A DNA stretch of 64,000 nt, taken from positions 124,001 to 188,000 of the forward strand of contig NZ_JAJGBK010000029.1 of NCBI RefSeq assembly GCF_020696975.1. The letters run 5' to 3'. The position numbers and the translations under genes are program-made. Position 1 is the stretch's first letter. The number at the start of each line of letters is the position of its first letter. The notes under the pieces are model-generated. The model saw nothing but the letters and a program-made list of their open reading frames with translations, was not told the origin of the DNA and did not search any database. The DNA comes from Methanoculleus sp. Lineage in GTDB: Archaea; Halobacteriota; Methanomicrobia; Methanomicrobiales; Methanoculleaceae. Below are positions 17,147-25,898 of the stretch, one piece after another.

Positions 17147-17528
17147 TGCACCTCTATTGAGTTGCAACAAACTTATGGTTTCCTGATAGAGACGGATATC
17201 TGCGAGAGAGGGGCCATCTCTCCTCGCAGACCGCGCCCACACGGCAGCCGCCTGCCAGAGGCCGGGCATACACCGTAAACAGACTCCACGCAAACGGGCC
17301 GGGATGCCCCTTCGAGAACGGCTGCACTGGAGAGCGGACGAGAGCAGCACGCAGAACGATACTTCCTGAACCAGCAGAACAATCCTCCGGCCTTAGAGCG
17401 GAGGGATCCGTCATCAACATGCTCTGAATGTATCCAGCGGCACCGGCGGCGGGCTCAGGCGTGGCTGAGCCGTCGCCCGCGCGCCCGTCACCCGATATGC
17501 CTTCTCGGGCAGCGGCCGGCTTCTGCCG
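17147..17528. other. Gap between two regulator genes, with a strong hairpin
   Basis: No gene supported; short frames here look like noise. It contains the TrmB-like promoter (TATA-like CCATAAGTT on the minus strand near 17180) and the hairpin at 17452-17471. Confidence 0.5.
17452..17471 (-). terminator. Hairpin downstream of the Bat-like regulator
   Basis: GGCTCAG-GCGTGG-CTGAGCC is a perfect seven-base-pair stem that can be extended with further GC pairs on both sides. It lies about 60 bases after the stop of the minus-strand regulator and may end its transcript; no T-run follows. Confidence 0.4.
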
Positions 17529-18212
17529 TCAGTAGCCGGCAAGGAGCATGGAGATGAGGCGGGCCTCGCCCCGGCGCAGATGCTCAATCGCGGTGGTCTT
17601 GCTGATGCCCAGTTTTTCTGCGAGTTGCTGGCTCGTGATCTTTCGGGGATACTCGTAGTAGCCGTAGCGTTTCGCCGCGAGCAAGAGATCTCTTTGCCTC
17701 CGGGTGAGAGCCGAGAGCGGCCCGTTCTCAGAGAAGGTTGCCTCCTCGAAGATGACGTTCCGGACCTCGCCGTAGGTGGACAGGAGACGGAGAACTTTGT
17801 TCAGGTTCTCGGCATCGCCGATGCAGGTGTAGATGTGCAGGTCGCGGGACTTGTATATAGGCAACGTCCAGATGATGTCCAGGTCGAACTCACGCATCTT
17901 CTCCAGCAGGAACTCGTCCCGGATGACGATCCGGAGAAAGCAGGTATATGTTCTGCCGTCGACCTTGAGCACCTCAAGAGAACCGAGACTTTCCGGGAAC
18001 TCAAGGTCGTTCGCGGTGCATCCCACTTTCATTGTGATCTCGGCAACCACCGTTTCCTCACCCCGCTCAAAGTTCACCTTGAGCAACTCGAGGACTTTCA
18101 CGGATTCGATCCTGTCCAGGAGATCTTTCACCATCCAGTTGAGGAACGCAGTGTCAGGGGGCCTGCCCATTAACGGATCCTTCAGGCAGACTTCGACAAT
18201 CATCTTGCGCAT
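17529..18212 (-). CDS. Bat-like HTH-10 transcriptional regulator
   Basis: A 227-residue protein. The C-terminal 60 residues are a helix-turn-helix of the bacterio-opsin activator type (LTRRQRDLLLAAKRYGYYEYPRKITSQQLAEKLGISKTTAIEHLRRGE), and the N-terminal 150 residues are an unassigned sensor-like domain with many strands and a few cysteines. The ATG at 18212 has a TATA-like GGTTTATGTGG 25-32 bases upstream, suggesting a leaderless transcript; a start three codons in is possible. A short palindrome lies just beyond the TATA element. Confidence 0.8.
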   Translation of the reverse strand: MRKMIVEVCLKDPLMGRPPDTAFLNWMVKDLLDRIESVKVLELLKVNFERGEETVVAEITMKVGCTANDLEFPESLGSLEVLKVDGRTYTCFLRIVIRDEFLLEKMREFDLDIIWTLPIYKSRDLHIYTCIGDAENLNKVLRLLSTYGEVRNVIFEEATFSENGPLSALTRRQRDLLLAAKRYGYYEYPRKITSQQLAEKLGISKTTAIEHLRRGEARLISMLLAGY

Positions 18213-18241
18213 ATGTTGTGTGGAACACCGCCCACATAAAC

Positions 18242-18257
18242 CCCGTACATATACGGG
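18242..18257. promoter_or_regulatory. Palindrome upstream of the Bat-like regulator
   Basis: CCCGTA-CATA-TACGGG, perfect six-base arms with a four-base spacer, sits immediately upstream of the regulator's TATA element and about 30 bases before its ATG. It is a candidate operator for autoregulation. Confidence 0.5.
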
Positions 18258-18422
18258 AAAATCATGAATCCTCCAACTCCCCAATACAGATTGATATGGG
18301 AAGCATGAGAGAACCTGCTCCGGACAACTCCGTCCGGGAGCCGGACTGCGATACCTGCCCCTGTTCGGGTTGCAGTAAGTTCATATCCCGTCCCTTAAAA
18401 ACAGTAACTCCAGCAGATGAGT

Positions 18423-18431
18423 CATATATAA
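18423..18431 (+). promoter_or_regulatory. TATA element upstream of the unknown gene and RND exporter
   Basis: TCATATATAAAG is a strong archaeal TATA box. It predicts a transcript start near 18450, after the upstream part of the open frame, so starts before that point can be set aside. Confidence 0.6.
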
Positions 18432-18523
18432 AGAGGAGAGACGTGAACTGCTCAATGACCTGTAATACCGGTTTTCACCGGCGATCCGGCGGATCGTCGC
18501 TCAAGAGACCGGCGCATCGTAAA

Positions 18524-18862
18524 ATGTCCCATACAGAATCTTTCTATGAGGAGACCGACCAGGTATGGACCGAGGCCGGGTTCCTTCCCCCGGCGGACTA
18601 CCGGCGGGCCGTAGCCCTGCTGCACCGCCTCGCCATGGCCGAGGAGCCGGCGGCATCCCTGGTCTCGTGCGTTCTGACAGGAGCGGCAAGAACCGGTGAT
18701 GCCGGCCACAATTACCGGATCCTTGACTCTATAAAACTCCGTCGCACTGCTGAGGAATACGGCATTGACACCACCGAAAGAGACGATTGCGAGATAGCTC
18801 ACGCGGTGACCACGGCAATCATCGCCGAGTACGGGGAGAAGACTCCGGAGGAGAGGGCATGA
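18524..18862 (+). CDS. Hypothetical protein encoded before the RND exporter
   Basis: A 112-residue, mostly helical soluble protein that I do not recognise. The segment RRTAEEYGIDTTERDDCEIAHAVTTAIIAEYGE vaguely recalls N-terminal regions of carbon monoxide dehydrogenase catalytic subunits, but this is too weak for a name. The frame is open back to 18218, with ATGs at 18455 and 18524; the TATA box at 18423 fits both, and 18455 would be leaderless. The stop overlaps the ATG of the exporter gene (ATGA), so the pair is translationally coupled. Confidence 0.55.
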   Translation: MSHTESFYEETDQVWTEAGFLPPADYRRAVALLHRLAMAEEPAASLVSCVLTGAARTGDAGHNYRILDSIKLRRTAEEYGIDTTERDDCEIAHAVTTAIIAEYGEKTPEERA

Positions 18863-21117
18863 GGAACCCCTACGAGTGGCTCGCCGCCGCCGTCAACAAC
18901 CACACCTGGACCGTCGCCGGGGTCGCCCTGGCCATCTTCATCGTGGCGTGCTTCGGACTCTCGCTGGTCTCGATGGAGACCAGCGACGACGCCTACCTCG
19001 ACAAGACCACCCCCCGCGGCGCGCTCCTGAACCACTACGTCGAGACCTATGGCTCCGACGCGATCATGCTCCTCTACGAGACGGACAGCGTCCGGAGCCC
19101 CGAGATCCTCGAATACATCGACAACCTCCAGGAGGATCTCAGGAACGAGCGCTACGTCGATTCCGTCTCCGGCGTCGTCGATCTCTTAAAACAGGCGAAC
19201 GGTGGGACCCTGCCGTCGTCCACGGCGGAGATCAATGCGATCATCGGCCAGGCCCCGCCGGAGATGGTTGAACGGATGCTGCCTTCAGACCTCATGACGA
19301 TCAGCGTCATCGCCCTTGAACCCGGCGTCACCATGGAGGCGCAGCAGCAGGTTGTCGGGAACATCAAGTCCATCGTCGCCATATCGGAGCCCCCGGCGGG
19401 GCTCACGGTCACGGTCTCGGGCAACCCTGCGTTCTCGCTGGAGATGGGCGAGGCGATGGGATCCGAGACGGGCATGCTGATCCTCGTGGCCATGATCCTG
19501 ATGGTCTTCGCAGTGATGTTCCTCTTCTCCCATGTCCGCTACCGGCTTCTCCCGGTCGGGATTGTGGCCGTCGGCCTCATCATGACCTTCGGGCTCATGG
19601 GCCTCTTTGGTATTCCCATCAGCATGGTGGTGGTCGGGGCGTTCCCGGTCCTGATCGGGATCGGGATCGACTACGCGATCCAGCTCCACGCCCGGTTTGA
19701 TGAGGAGATCCGGCGCGGCACGATCCCGGAGGCCGTATGGGCCACCGTCACCCAGATGGGGCCCTCGATCCTGATCGCGATGTTGTCGACGGCACTCGGG
19801 TTCATCGCGATGTTCTTTGCGCCGGTGCCGATGGTGGCCGACTTCGGGATGGTCTGCACCATCGGGGTCGTCTCCTGCTACATCGCAGCGCTCATCATCG
19901 TCCCGGTCTTTGCAATCGTCACCCGCTACCGGCCGAAAAAAGAGGCCGTATCCGCCGGGACCGAACCATCGGGCGGGGAATCGCTCATCGAACGATACGA
20001 CCGGCTTCTCGGGCGGCTGGCCTATACTGTCGCAAAATACCCGATCCCTGTCATCATGCTCTTTGCAGTCGTCGCGGCAGGAGGCTTCTACCTCGACCAG
20101 AGCGTCCCCGTCAGTGCGGATGAGAAGACCTTCGTTCCCGGCGATATGCCCGCCCTTCTCTCCCTTGAGAAACTCACCCGGGTCATGGGCTCGACAAGCA
20201 CCATCCCGGTCGTCGTGCTCGCGGACGACGTCCTCTCACCGGAGACGCTCGCCTGGATTGATCAGTTCGGCGTCTACGAGCAGGAGCATAATGACAAGAT
20301 AACCGGGGTAACAAGTGTCGCGACCCTGATCCGGGAGTATAACGGTGGCGTGCTCCCCTCGACCGAGAGGGAGGTCGACGCCATCGTTGCCCGGATTCCG
20401 GAGTCGACCCTCTCCCGTTACCTCAACGGGAACCTGGAGGCGGTGCTTGAGTTCTCGACGGTCGATATGGAGATGAGCGTCGCCCGCGACCAGGTCGGGA
20501 GGATACAGAACGACGTTGCGTGGAACAACCCGCCGGCCGGCGTGACGGTGAGGCTCACCGGCCAGATGGAGATGTTCGCCGCTGTCATGGACGACATCAG
20601 TGATTCGAGGACATACATGACCCTGATCGGGTTCGTCTTCATCCTCGGCTTCCTGGTCCTCGTCTACCGGAAGTTCTCGGCCATCTCGCCGGTCATCCCG
20701 ATCGTCTTCATCGTGGGCTGGAACGGGGCGATCATGTACCTCCTCGGCCTCGAATATACGCCGCTGACGGCCGTCCTCGGGTCGATGACGATCGGCGTCG
20801 CGTCCGAGTACACCATTCTGATCATGGAACGGTGCGAAGAGGAACTTGCCCGGGGCATGGAGTTCCTGGATGCCGTCCAGACCGCCGTGCAGAAGATCGG
20901 GACAGCCATCACGGTATCGGGGCTGACGACGGTCTTCGGGTTCTCGGCACTCACCCTCTCGACGTTCAACATCATCAGCAACTTCGGGATCGTGACAGTG
21001 ATCTCGGTCGGGTTCTCGCTCGTGGGCGGGATCGTCGTGATGCCGGCGATCCTCGCGCTGATGTACCGCTTCAGCGGCCGCTCCCGGGTGCCGGCAGGAG
21101 CCGCTAACCCGGAATAA
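18859..21117 (+). CDS. RND/MMPL-family transporter (HAE3 type)
   Basis: A 752-residue membrane protein with the RND duplication: one hydrophobic helix, a periplasm-side domain of about 180 residues, then five or six helices, all repeated once (second half from about residue 395). Marker segments are GIGIDYAIQLHARFDEEIRRG in the first half and GVASEYTILIMERCEEELARG in the second, where TM4 acidic residues of MMPL/HAE3 proteins usually lie. Archaeal members export hydrophobic molecules or have unknown substrates. The start is fixed by the ATGA overlap with the upstream gene. Confidence 0.88.
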   Translation: MRNPYEWLAAAVNNHTWTVAGVALAIFIVACFGLSLVSMETSDDAYLDKTTPRGALLNHYVETYGSDAIMLLYETDSVRSPEILEYIDNLQEDLRNERYVDSVSGVVDLLKQANGGTLPSSTAEINAIIGQAPPEMVERMLPSDLMTISVIALEPGVTMEAQQQVVGNIKSIVAISEPPAGLTVTVSGNPAFSLEMGEAMGSETGMLILVAMILMVFAVMFLFSHVRYRLLPVGIVAVGLIMTFGLMGLFGIPISMVVVGAFPVLIGIGIDYAIQLHARFDEEIRRGTIPEAVWATVTQMGPSILIAMLSTALGFIAMFFAPVPMVADFGMVCTIGVVSCYIAALIIVPVFAIVTRYRPKKEAVSAGTEPSGGESLIERYDRLLGRLAYTVAKYPIPVIMLFAVVAAGGFYLDQSVPVSADEKTFVPGDMPALLSLEKLTRVMGSTSTIPVVVLADDVLSPETLAWIDQFGVYEQEHNDKITGVTSVATLIREYNGGVLPSTEREVDAIVARIPESTLSRYLNGNLEAVLEFSTVDMEMSVARDQVGRIQNDVAWNNPPAGVTVRLTGQMEMFAAVMDDISDSRTYMTLIGFVFILGFLVLVYRKFSAISPVIPIVFIVGWNGAIMYLLGLEYTPLTAVLGSMTIGVASEYTILIMERCEEELARGMEFLDAVQTAVQKIGTAITVSGLTTVFGFSALTLSTFNIISNFGIVTVISVGFSLVGGIVVMPAILALMYRFSGRSRVPAGAANPE

Positions 21118-21183
21118 ACCCTTTTATCGCCCTCCGCTTCCGGCAACGGCTTCTCTGCATCACCAGATATGGCAGCCATATCA

Positions 21184-21194
21184 AGATTTATATA
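21184..21194 (+). promoter_or_regulatory. TATA element of the TM-helix protein
   Basis: GATTTATATAG, 34-44 bases before the GTG start at 21228. Confidence 0.55.
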
Positions 21195-21227
21195 GTACCT
21201 ACAATATCCTTCCCCCGGTGGTATACC

Positions 21228-21926
21228 GTGGCAAATGAAGACCTCACGGCGCAGGTATTGGCGCCATTTGAGCCGGTTGAAGAACTGGCCCGCAATGTCA
21301 TTCTGTTTCTACCAAACGTCATTGCAGCGATCATCATCCTCATCATCGGCTGGATCCTCGGGCGAATTCTCGGCAGAGTCGTCTCCGAGGTTCTTGATCG
21401 CCTCGGTGTCGATGACGCGCTCAGGAAGACATCGGTCGGCCAGCAGATTGAGCGGTCCGGGACGAACATAAGTCGTCTCTTCGATCTCATCGTCCGCTGG
21501 TTCATCTATCTTATCGCAATCCTTGCAGCAGTCAGCGTTCTGCAGATTCCGGCACTCACACTGGCAGTCGCGGCCATCGTGGCCTACATCCCGAACATCC
21601 TCGCGTTCATTATCATCCTGGTCGCTGGATTCATCCTGATCGACTGGCTGATCGACCTCCTCACACATATGGGAGAGACGCAGCAGATCCAGGGCTTCGG
21701 ATTGATCGCGATGTTGCTCCGGGCATTTCTCTACTTCGTCGTCGCCATCCTCGCGCTCCAGCAGCTCCTGCTCGACCTCTCGATCATCTATGTCTTCATC
21801 GTCCCGATCGCATGGGGAGTCGGGCTCGGCCTCGGTGCGGCGATCGCCCTCATCGTCGGGTTCGGCCTTCGCGACCGCGCGCCGGAGATGATGGACCGGC
21901 TGATGGGCAGGATGAGAAAAGAATAA
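21228..21926 (+). CDS. Membrane protein with conserved TM-helix repeats (MscS-related)
   Basis: A 232-residue protein with about five hydrophobic helices. The opening ARNVILFLPNVIAAIIILIIGWILGRILGRVVSEVLDRLGVDD matches the TM-helix repeat associated with some mechanosensitive channels, and a second copy lies near AIVAYIPNILAFIIILVAGFILIDWLIDLL. The MscS beta domain that lines the large cytoplasmic vestibule is absent. The start is GTG at 21228. A short T-run follows the stop, where the convergent Fe-S protein gene ends. Confidence 0.8.
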   Translation: MANEDLTAQVLAPFEPVEELARNVILFLPNVIAAIIILIIGWILGRILGRVVSEVLDRLGVDDALRKTSVGQQIERSGTNISRLFDLIVRWFIYLIAILAAVSVLQIPALTLAVAAIVAYIPNILAFIIILVAGFILIDWLIDLLTHMGETQQIQGFGLIAMLLRAFLYFVVAILALQQLLLDLSIIYVFIVPIAWGVGLGLGAAIALIVGFGLRDRAPEMMDRLMGRMRKE

Positions 21927-21947
21927 CCTCTTTTTCGGCAGGCGGGC

Positions 21948-22736
21948 TTACAGCCCGCCGTATTTCTGCACGTGCGCCCGGGCCCGGCGGCGTGGATCTT
22001 CACCACCGGCGGTTGTGGTCCGGCCGTAGTGCCGCCGGTCCTCCCCCACCGGGCAGACTTTGATGCAGATCCCGCAGGGGGAGATGTGGCGCCGGGCGAG
22101 TTCGGCGCTGTTTGCCGCACAGGACGCTTTATCGGTGAGGCCCCGGGGGTAGTCCCGCGCATCGAGCGCTCCTGCGGGGCAGGCACGGACGCAGAGCATG
22201 CACCGGGTGCAGAGGTCCTCCCCGAGCAGCGGATCGGGTGGGAGGTCCGCGGCGGTGAGGACCGATCCGAACCGGACCCGGGGACCGTACTCCGGTGTTA
22301 TGAGGGTGTTGTTCACGCCGAACGTCCCGAGCCCCGCAAGGAGGGCGGCGTGGCGGTGCGAGAAGAAGGCGACGGGGTTCTTCTGGAGTACCTCGATGCT
22401 CCCGTAGCCGTCGCGGGGGACGAATACCGAGGGGTAGCCGCAGGCATTGAGGAAGGAGGCGAGCCGGTAGGTATACTGGTCGAGCAGGGTGTTGACGGTC
22501 TTGTAGAGCTCGTGGTAGTAGATCGAGGGAGAGGTCTCGAGCACCGGGAGGTGGACGGGAAGACCGATGACGATCACCGACCGGGCTTCGGGAAAGATCG
22601 ACTGCGGGTAGAACTCTTCCGGCATCCAGGGCTGGAATGGGGGGTTCTTCCACCGGTCCGCGCTCGCGATCCCGACGAGCGGGATCTCCATCCTCCGGCA
22701 CCGGTCGAGAAGGGCTGCCTTCAGGTCGTCGTTCAT
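21948..22736 (-). CDS. 4Fe-4S double-cluster protein, epoxyqueuosine reductase (QueG)-like
   Basis: A 262-residue iron-sulfur protein. Two cluster motifs are visible, CTRCMLCVRACP (about residues 180-191) and CGICIKVCPVG (about 222-232), preceded by an N-terminal domain with RSVIVIGLPVHLP and LLAGLGTFGVNNTLITPEYGPRVRFGSVLT, the pattern of QueG-like and related cobamide-type reductases. True QueG is bacterial; archaeal relatives are of unknown function. ATG at 22734-22736. It is divergent from the cysteine desulfurase gene across 175 bases. Confidence 0.8.
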   Translation of the reverse strand: MNDDLKAALLDRCRRMEIPLVGIASADRWKNPPFQPWMPEEFYPQSIFPEARSVIVIGLPVHLPVLETSPSIYYHELYKTVNTLLDQYTYRLASFLNACGYPSVFVPRDGYGSIEVLQKNPVAFFSHRHAALLAGLGTFGVNNTLITPEYGPRVRFGSVLTAADLPPDPLLGEDLCTRCMLCVRACPAGALDARDYPRGLTDKASCAANSAELARRHISPCGICIKVCPVGEDRRHYGRTTTAGGEDPRRRARAHVQKYGGL

Positions 22737-22911
22737 CTACCGATCTCTTGCGCCCGGCAGGACAAAAGGTTCACCCGGGGCAGTGCCGGAAGGACGCAGC
22801 CGGCGTCGAGGTCTTCCGGCCCATTTATGCTCTTGATACCGCATCCCGGCCCTGCGCAAAGGCATCTTTCGCCGGGGTCAAACTTAACAACTGCTACCAT
22901 CAACAGGCCGT

Positions 22912-24096
22912 ATGAAGATCGAAGAGTGCAGGTCAGACTTCCCGATCACCCGGGACCTCATCTACTTAGACAGCGCCGCCACATCGCTCACCCCAAAGCC
23001 GGTGGTCGAGGCGATGGCCGAATACGATCTCCGGTACCGCTCGAACGTCGGGAGAGGCGTCCACCGGCTCGCCGCCGTTGCCACCCACCGCTACCGGGAC
23101 GCCCACGACGCCATAAAGTCGTTCATCGGCGGGGATGGGGGCACCCTCACAGTCACCCGGAACACCACCGAGGCGATCGGCATGGTCGCCGCCGGCCTCG
23201 CCTGGCAGAAGGGCGACCGGGTGGTGACGACCCTCCTCGAACACCACTCCAACCTCCTCCCCTGGCTCCGGCTCCGCGAGCGGGGGGTCGCGGTGGATAT
23301 CGTCCGGCCGGAGGCGGACGGTCATCTCGACCTCGCCGACCTGGAGGCAGCCGTCCGCGACGAGACCCGGCTCGTCGCCGTCACCCACGCCTCAAACGTC
23401 CTCGGCACCATCCTCCCCGTCCGGGATATCGCCGGGATCTGCCGTGACCGGGGCGCACGGCTCCTCATCGACGGCGCCCAGTCAGCCCCGCACATCCCGG
23501 TCGACGTTGCCGCCATCAGGTGCGACTACTTCTGCTTCTCGGGCCACAAGATGCTCGGCCCGACCGGGACGGGCGGGCTCTGGATGCGCGAGCCGGACCT
23601 CGAACCGCTCTTTGTCGGCGGCGGTTCGATCGAGAGCGCGACGGCGGAAGGCTACACCCTCGCTCCCGGCGAGGAGCGTTACGAGGCGGGAACGCCGCCG
23701 ATCGCTGGCACCATCGGGCTTGGACGGGCCGCGGCATACCTCCGGGAGATCGGGATGGAGACAGTGCGGCGGCACGAGGAGCGGCTCGCCGCGCGGCTGA
23801 TCGACGGGCTCGCGGCGCTTGATAGGGTTACGGTCGCTGGCCAGGATGCAGGGGCCGACCGGATCGGTGTTGTCTCGTTCACGGTCGAGGGGATGCACCC
23901 GCACGAGGTGGCGCAGGTCCTCGACGAGGCATCCGCCGTCCTGGTCCGGTCGGGACACCACTGCTGCCAGCCGCTCATGGAGCATCTCGACCTCCCGAAC
24001 GGGACGGTGCGGGCGAGCACCTATATTTACACCACCGATGAGGAGGTTGAGACGATGATAGCCACCGTCGAAGAACTCTCCCGGAGGGCGATCTGA
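22912..24096 (+). CDS. Cysteine desulfurase, SufS/class V aminotransferase
   Basis: A 394-residue PLP enzyme that takes sulfur from cysteine, leaving alanine. The N terminus DLIYLDSAATSLTPKPVVEAM, the substrate-site THASNVLGTILPV, the PLP-lysine FSGHKMLGPTGTGGLW and the C-terminal RSGHHCCQPLM with its active Cys are all present, as in SufS/CsdA. The stop overlaps the ATG of fdhD (ATGA), so it probably hands persulfide sulfur to FdhD. Its substrate would come from the neighbouring CysK and CysE. Homologs in archaea are also called selenocysteine lyase-like. Confidence 0.92.
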   Translation: MKIEECRSDFPITRDLIYLDSAATSLTPKPVVEAMAEYDLRYRSNVGRGVHRLAAVATHRYRDAHDAIKSFIGGDGGTLTVTRNTTEAIGMVAAGLAWQKGDRVVTTLLEHHSNLLPWLRLRERGVAVDIVRPEADGHLDLADLEAAVRDETRLVAVTHASNVLGTILPVRDIAGICRDRGARLLIDGAQSAPHIPVDVAAIRCDYFCFSGHKMLGPTGTGGLWMREPDLEPLFVGGGSIESATAEGYTLAPGEERYEAGTPPIAGTIGLGRAAAYLREIGMETVRRHEERLAARLIDGLAALDRVTVAGQDAGADRIGVVSFTVEGMHPHEVAQVLDEASAVLVRSGHHCCQPLMEHLDLPNGTVRASTYIYTTDEEVETMIATVEELSRRAI

Positions 24097-24875
24097 TGCT
24101 CTACCGGGAACTGCCAATCGTCAGGGTCGATGGCGAGACGTTCGTCGCCGGAACCCACCCCGTCGTCGAGGAGGTACCCCTCTCGGTGACCGTCAACGGG
24201 CGCCACGCACTCACCGCGATGACGAGCCCGACGATGCTCCGGGAGTTCGTCGCGGGGTATCTCTACACGGAGCGGATCGTCAAGGATCTCATGGAGATCG
24301 AGTCAATCCGGATCGAGGGGAATACCGCGAGCGTCCTCACCAAGAACCCGTTCGCGATCCTGACCTCGCACAAGACCGTCCTCTCCGGGTGCGGCGCAAG
24401 CACCTCGTTCCTCGATGCCGGGCGCCTCCCGACCATCCGCTCGGACCTCACCCTCGTGCCCGGGGCGATCCGGGCGGCGACGAAAGAGACCCTCGACTCG
24501 GAACTTCACCGGATAACCGGCGGCATCCACCTCGTCGGGCTCTTCGACGGAGAAGGGAAGGTGATCCGGGTCGCTGAGGATATCGGCCGGCACAACGCGC
24601 TCGACCGGGTCGTCGGCCACGGCCTTTTATCGGGGACCGACTTCTCGCGGACGTTTGCCGTCAGTTCCGGCCGGATCTCCTCCGAGATGGTCCGAAAATG
24701 CCTGGTCGCAAACATCCCGGTGATCGTCTCGCGGGGAGCGACGACCACCGCCGCCGTCGAGGCCGCGAAGACCGGCGGGCTCACGATCATCGGATTCGTG
24801 CGGAGCAGGAAGATGAATATCTACACCGGGCCGGAGCGGGTTCGCGGCGCTTCGCCAGCACCCGGTGGCGAGTGA
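24096..24875 (+). CDS. fdhD: Formate dehydrogenase accessory sulfurtransferase FdhD
   Basis: FdhD carries sulfur from a cysteine desulfurase to the molybdenum or tungsten cofactor of formate dehydrogenase. The 259-residue product shows EEVPLSVTVNGR, TSPTMLREFVAGYLYTE, the sulfur loop LSGCGAS, ITGGIHLVGLF, EDIGRHNALDRVVG, VSSGRISSEMV and VSRGATTTAAVE. The loop has one Cys (C-G-A-S) where E. coli has two (C-x-x-C). The ATG overlaps the desulfurase stop, an arrangement that couples donor and carrier. No formate dehydrogenase gene is in the window. Confidence 0.94.
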   Translation: MLYRELPIVRVDGETFVAGTHPVVEEVPLSVTVNGRHALTAMTSPTMLREFVAGYLYTERIVKDLMEIESIRIEGNTASVLTKNPFAILTSHKTVLSGCGASTSFLDAGRLPTIRSDLTLVPGAIRAATKETLDSELHRITGGIHLVGLFDGEGKVIRVAEDIGRHNALDRVVGHGLLSGTDFSRTFAVSSGRISSEMVRKCLVANIPVIVSRGATTTAAVEAAKTGGLTIIGFVRSRKMNIYTGPERVRGASPAPGGE

Positions 24876-24930
24876 GAGGCCCGGGAGATTATGCCGGTCA
24901 GGAAGAGCAGCCAGGGCTCTCACCCCTCAC

Positions 24931-25884
24931 TTATATCCTCCCAAGGACATCGCGCTGACTGAAGAACCGGTCCCAGTCCCAGGGCTCGTCGAGGACCTGC
25001 ACCTCGACGTCCCGGACGCCGCTCACGTCGAGGACCCGGCGCCGGACCTGCTCGGTGAGATGGTCGACGAGCGGGCAGGCCGCGGTGGTCAGGACCATCT
25101 CCACGAGCACCGATGAGTCCCGGACGGTGATCGCCTTGATCAGGCCGAGATCAACGACATCGATCCCGACCTCCGGGTCGATCACCTCTTTTAACGCCGC
25201 CCGAACACTCTCCTCAAGCGCGATCTCCTCCTGGCGTCTCCCGGCAACAAGTCCCGACCGCTCCACCGCCCGGAGCCGCTCCTCAATCCGGTTCTGCCTA
25301 TCAAGCATGCGGCTGACCACCCGGAGCATCGGGTCGGGGAGGTCGCCGCGACCGAGCCGCTCCTGGCCCCTCTGGCACTTCGGGCCGGCAAGCCTGCCCG
25401 GGACCCCGACGACCGTCGCCCCGGCGGGGACGGGGCGGACGACGACAGAACCCGCCCCGATCTTTGCCCCGCGCCCGACGGTGATGGGGCCGAGAACGCT
25501 CGCCCCCGACCCGATGACAACGCCGTCCTCGATCGTCGGGTGCCTTTTGGTCCGTTCGAGCGCCGTCCCCCCGAGCACCACGCCCATGTAGATCAGGACG
25601 TCGTCACCGACCTCCGCCGTCTCCCCGATCACGACACCCGACCCGTGGTCGATGAAGACCCGGCGGCCGATCTTCGCGCCGGGGTGGATCTCGATTCCGG
25701 TCAGCGCCCGGGCGATATGGGAGACAAACCTCGCTGGAAAGTAGAGCCGGCGGCGGTAGAAGGCATGCGCTATCCGGTGCGCCCAGATGGCGTGGAGGCC
25801 GGGGTAGCAGCAGATCGCCTCGATGGTTGACCGGACTGCCGGGTCTTTTGCAAAGACTGTCTGGATGTCTTCCCTGATGCCCAC
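24931..25884 (-). CDS. cysE: Serine O-acetyltransferase fused to a C-terminal DUF59/MIP18 (SufT-like) domain
   Basis: The first 170 residues are a left-handed beta-helix acetyltransferase of the CysE type ([65 protein letters not shown]), making O-acetylserine. A 50-residue charged, probably coiled linker leads to residues 225-300, which match the DUF59/MIP18 domain of Fe-S assembly proteins ([17 protein letters not shown] and [12 protein letters not shown]). GGAGGA is six bases before the GTG at 25884; a GTG two codons earlier is less well spaced. It follows cysK by about 14 bases, so the two form an operon. Confidence 0.88.
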   Translation of the reverse strand: MGIREDIQTVFAKDPAVRSTIEAICCYPGLHAIWAHRIAHAFYRRRLYFPARFVSHIARALTGIEIHPGAKIGRRVFIDHGSGVVIGETAEVGDDVLIYMGVVLGGTALERTKRHPTIEDGVVIGSGASVLGPITVGRGAKIGAGSVVVRPVPAGATVVGVPGRLAGPKCQRGQERLGRGDLPDPMLRVVSRMLDRQNRIEERLRAVERSGLVAGRRQEEIALEESVRAALKEVIDPEVGIDVVDLGLIKAITVRDSSVLVEMVLTTAACPLVDHLTEQVRRRVLDVSGVRDVEVQVLDEPWDWDRFFSQRDVLGRI

Positions 25885-25898
25885 CGTCACTCCTCCGT

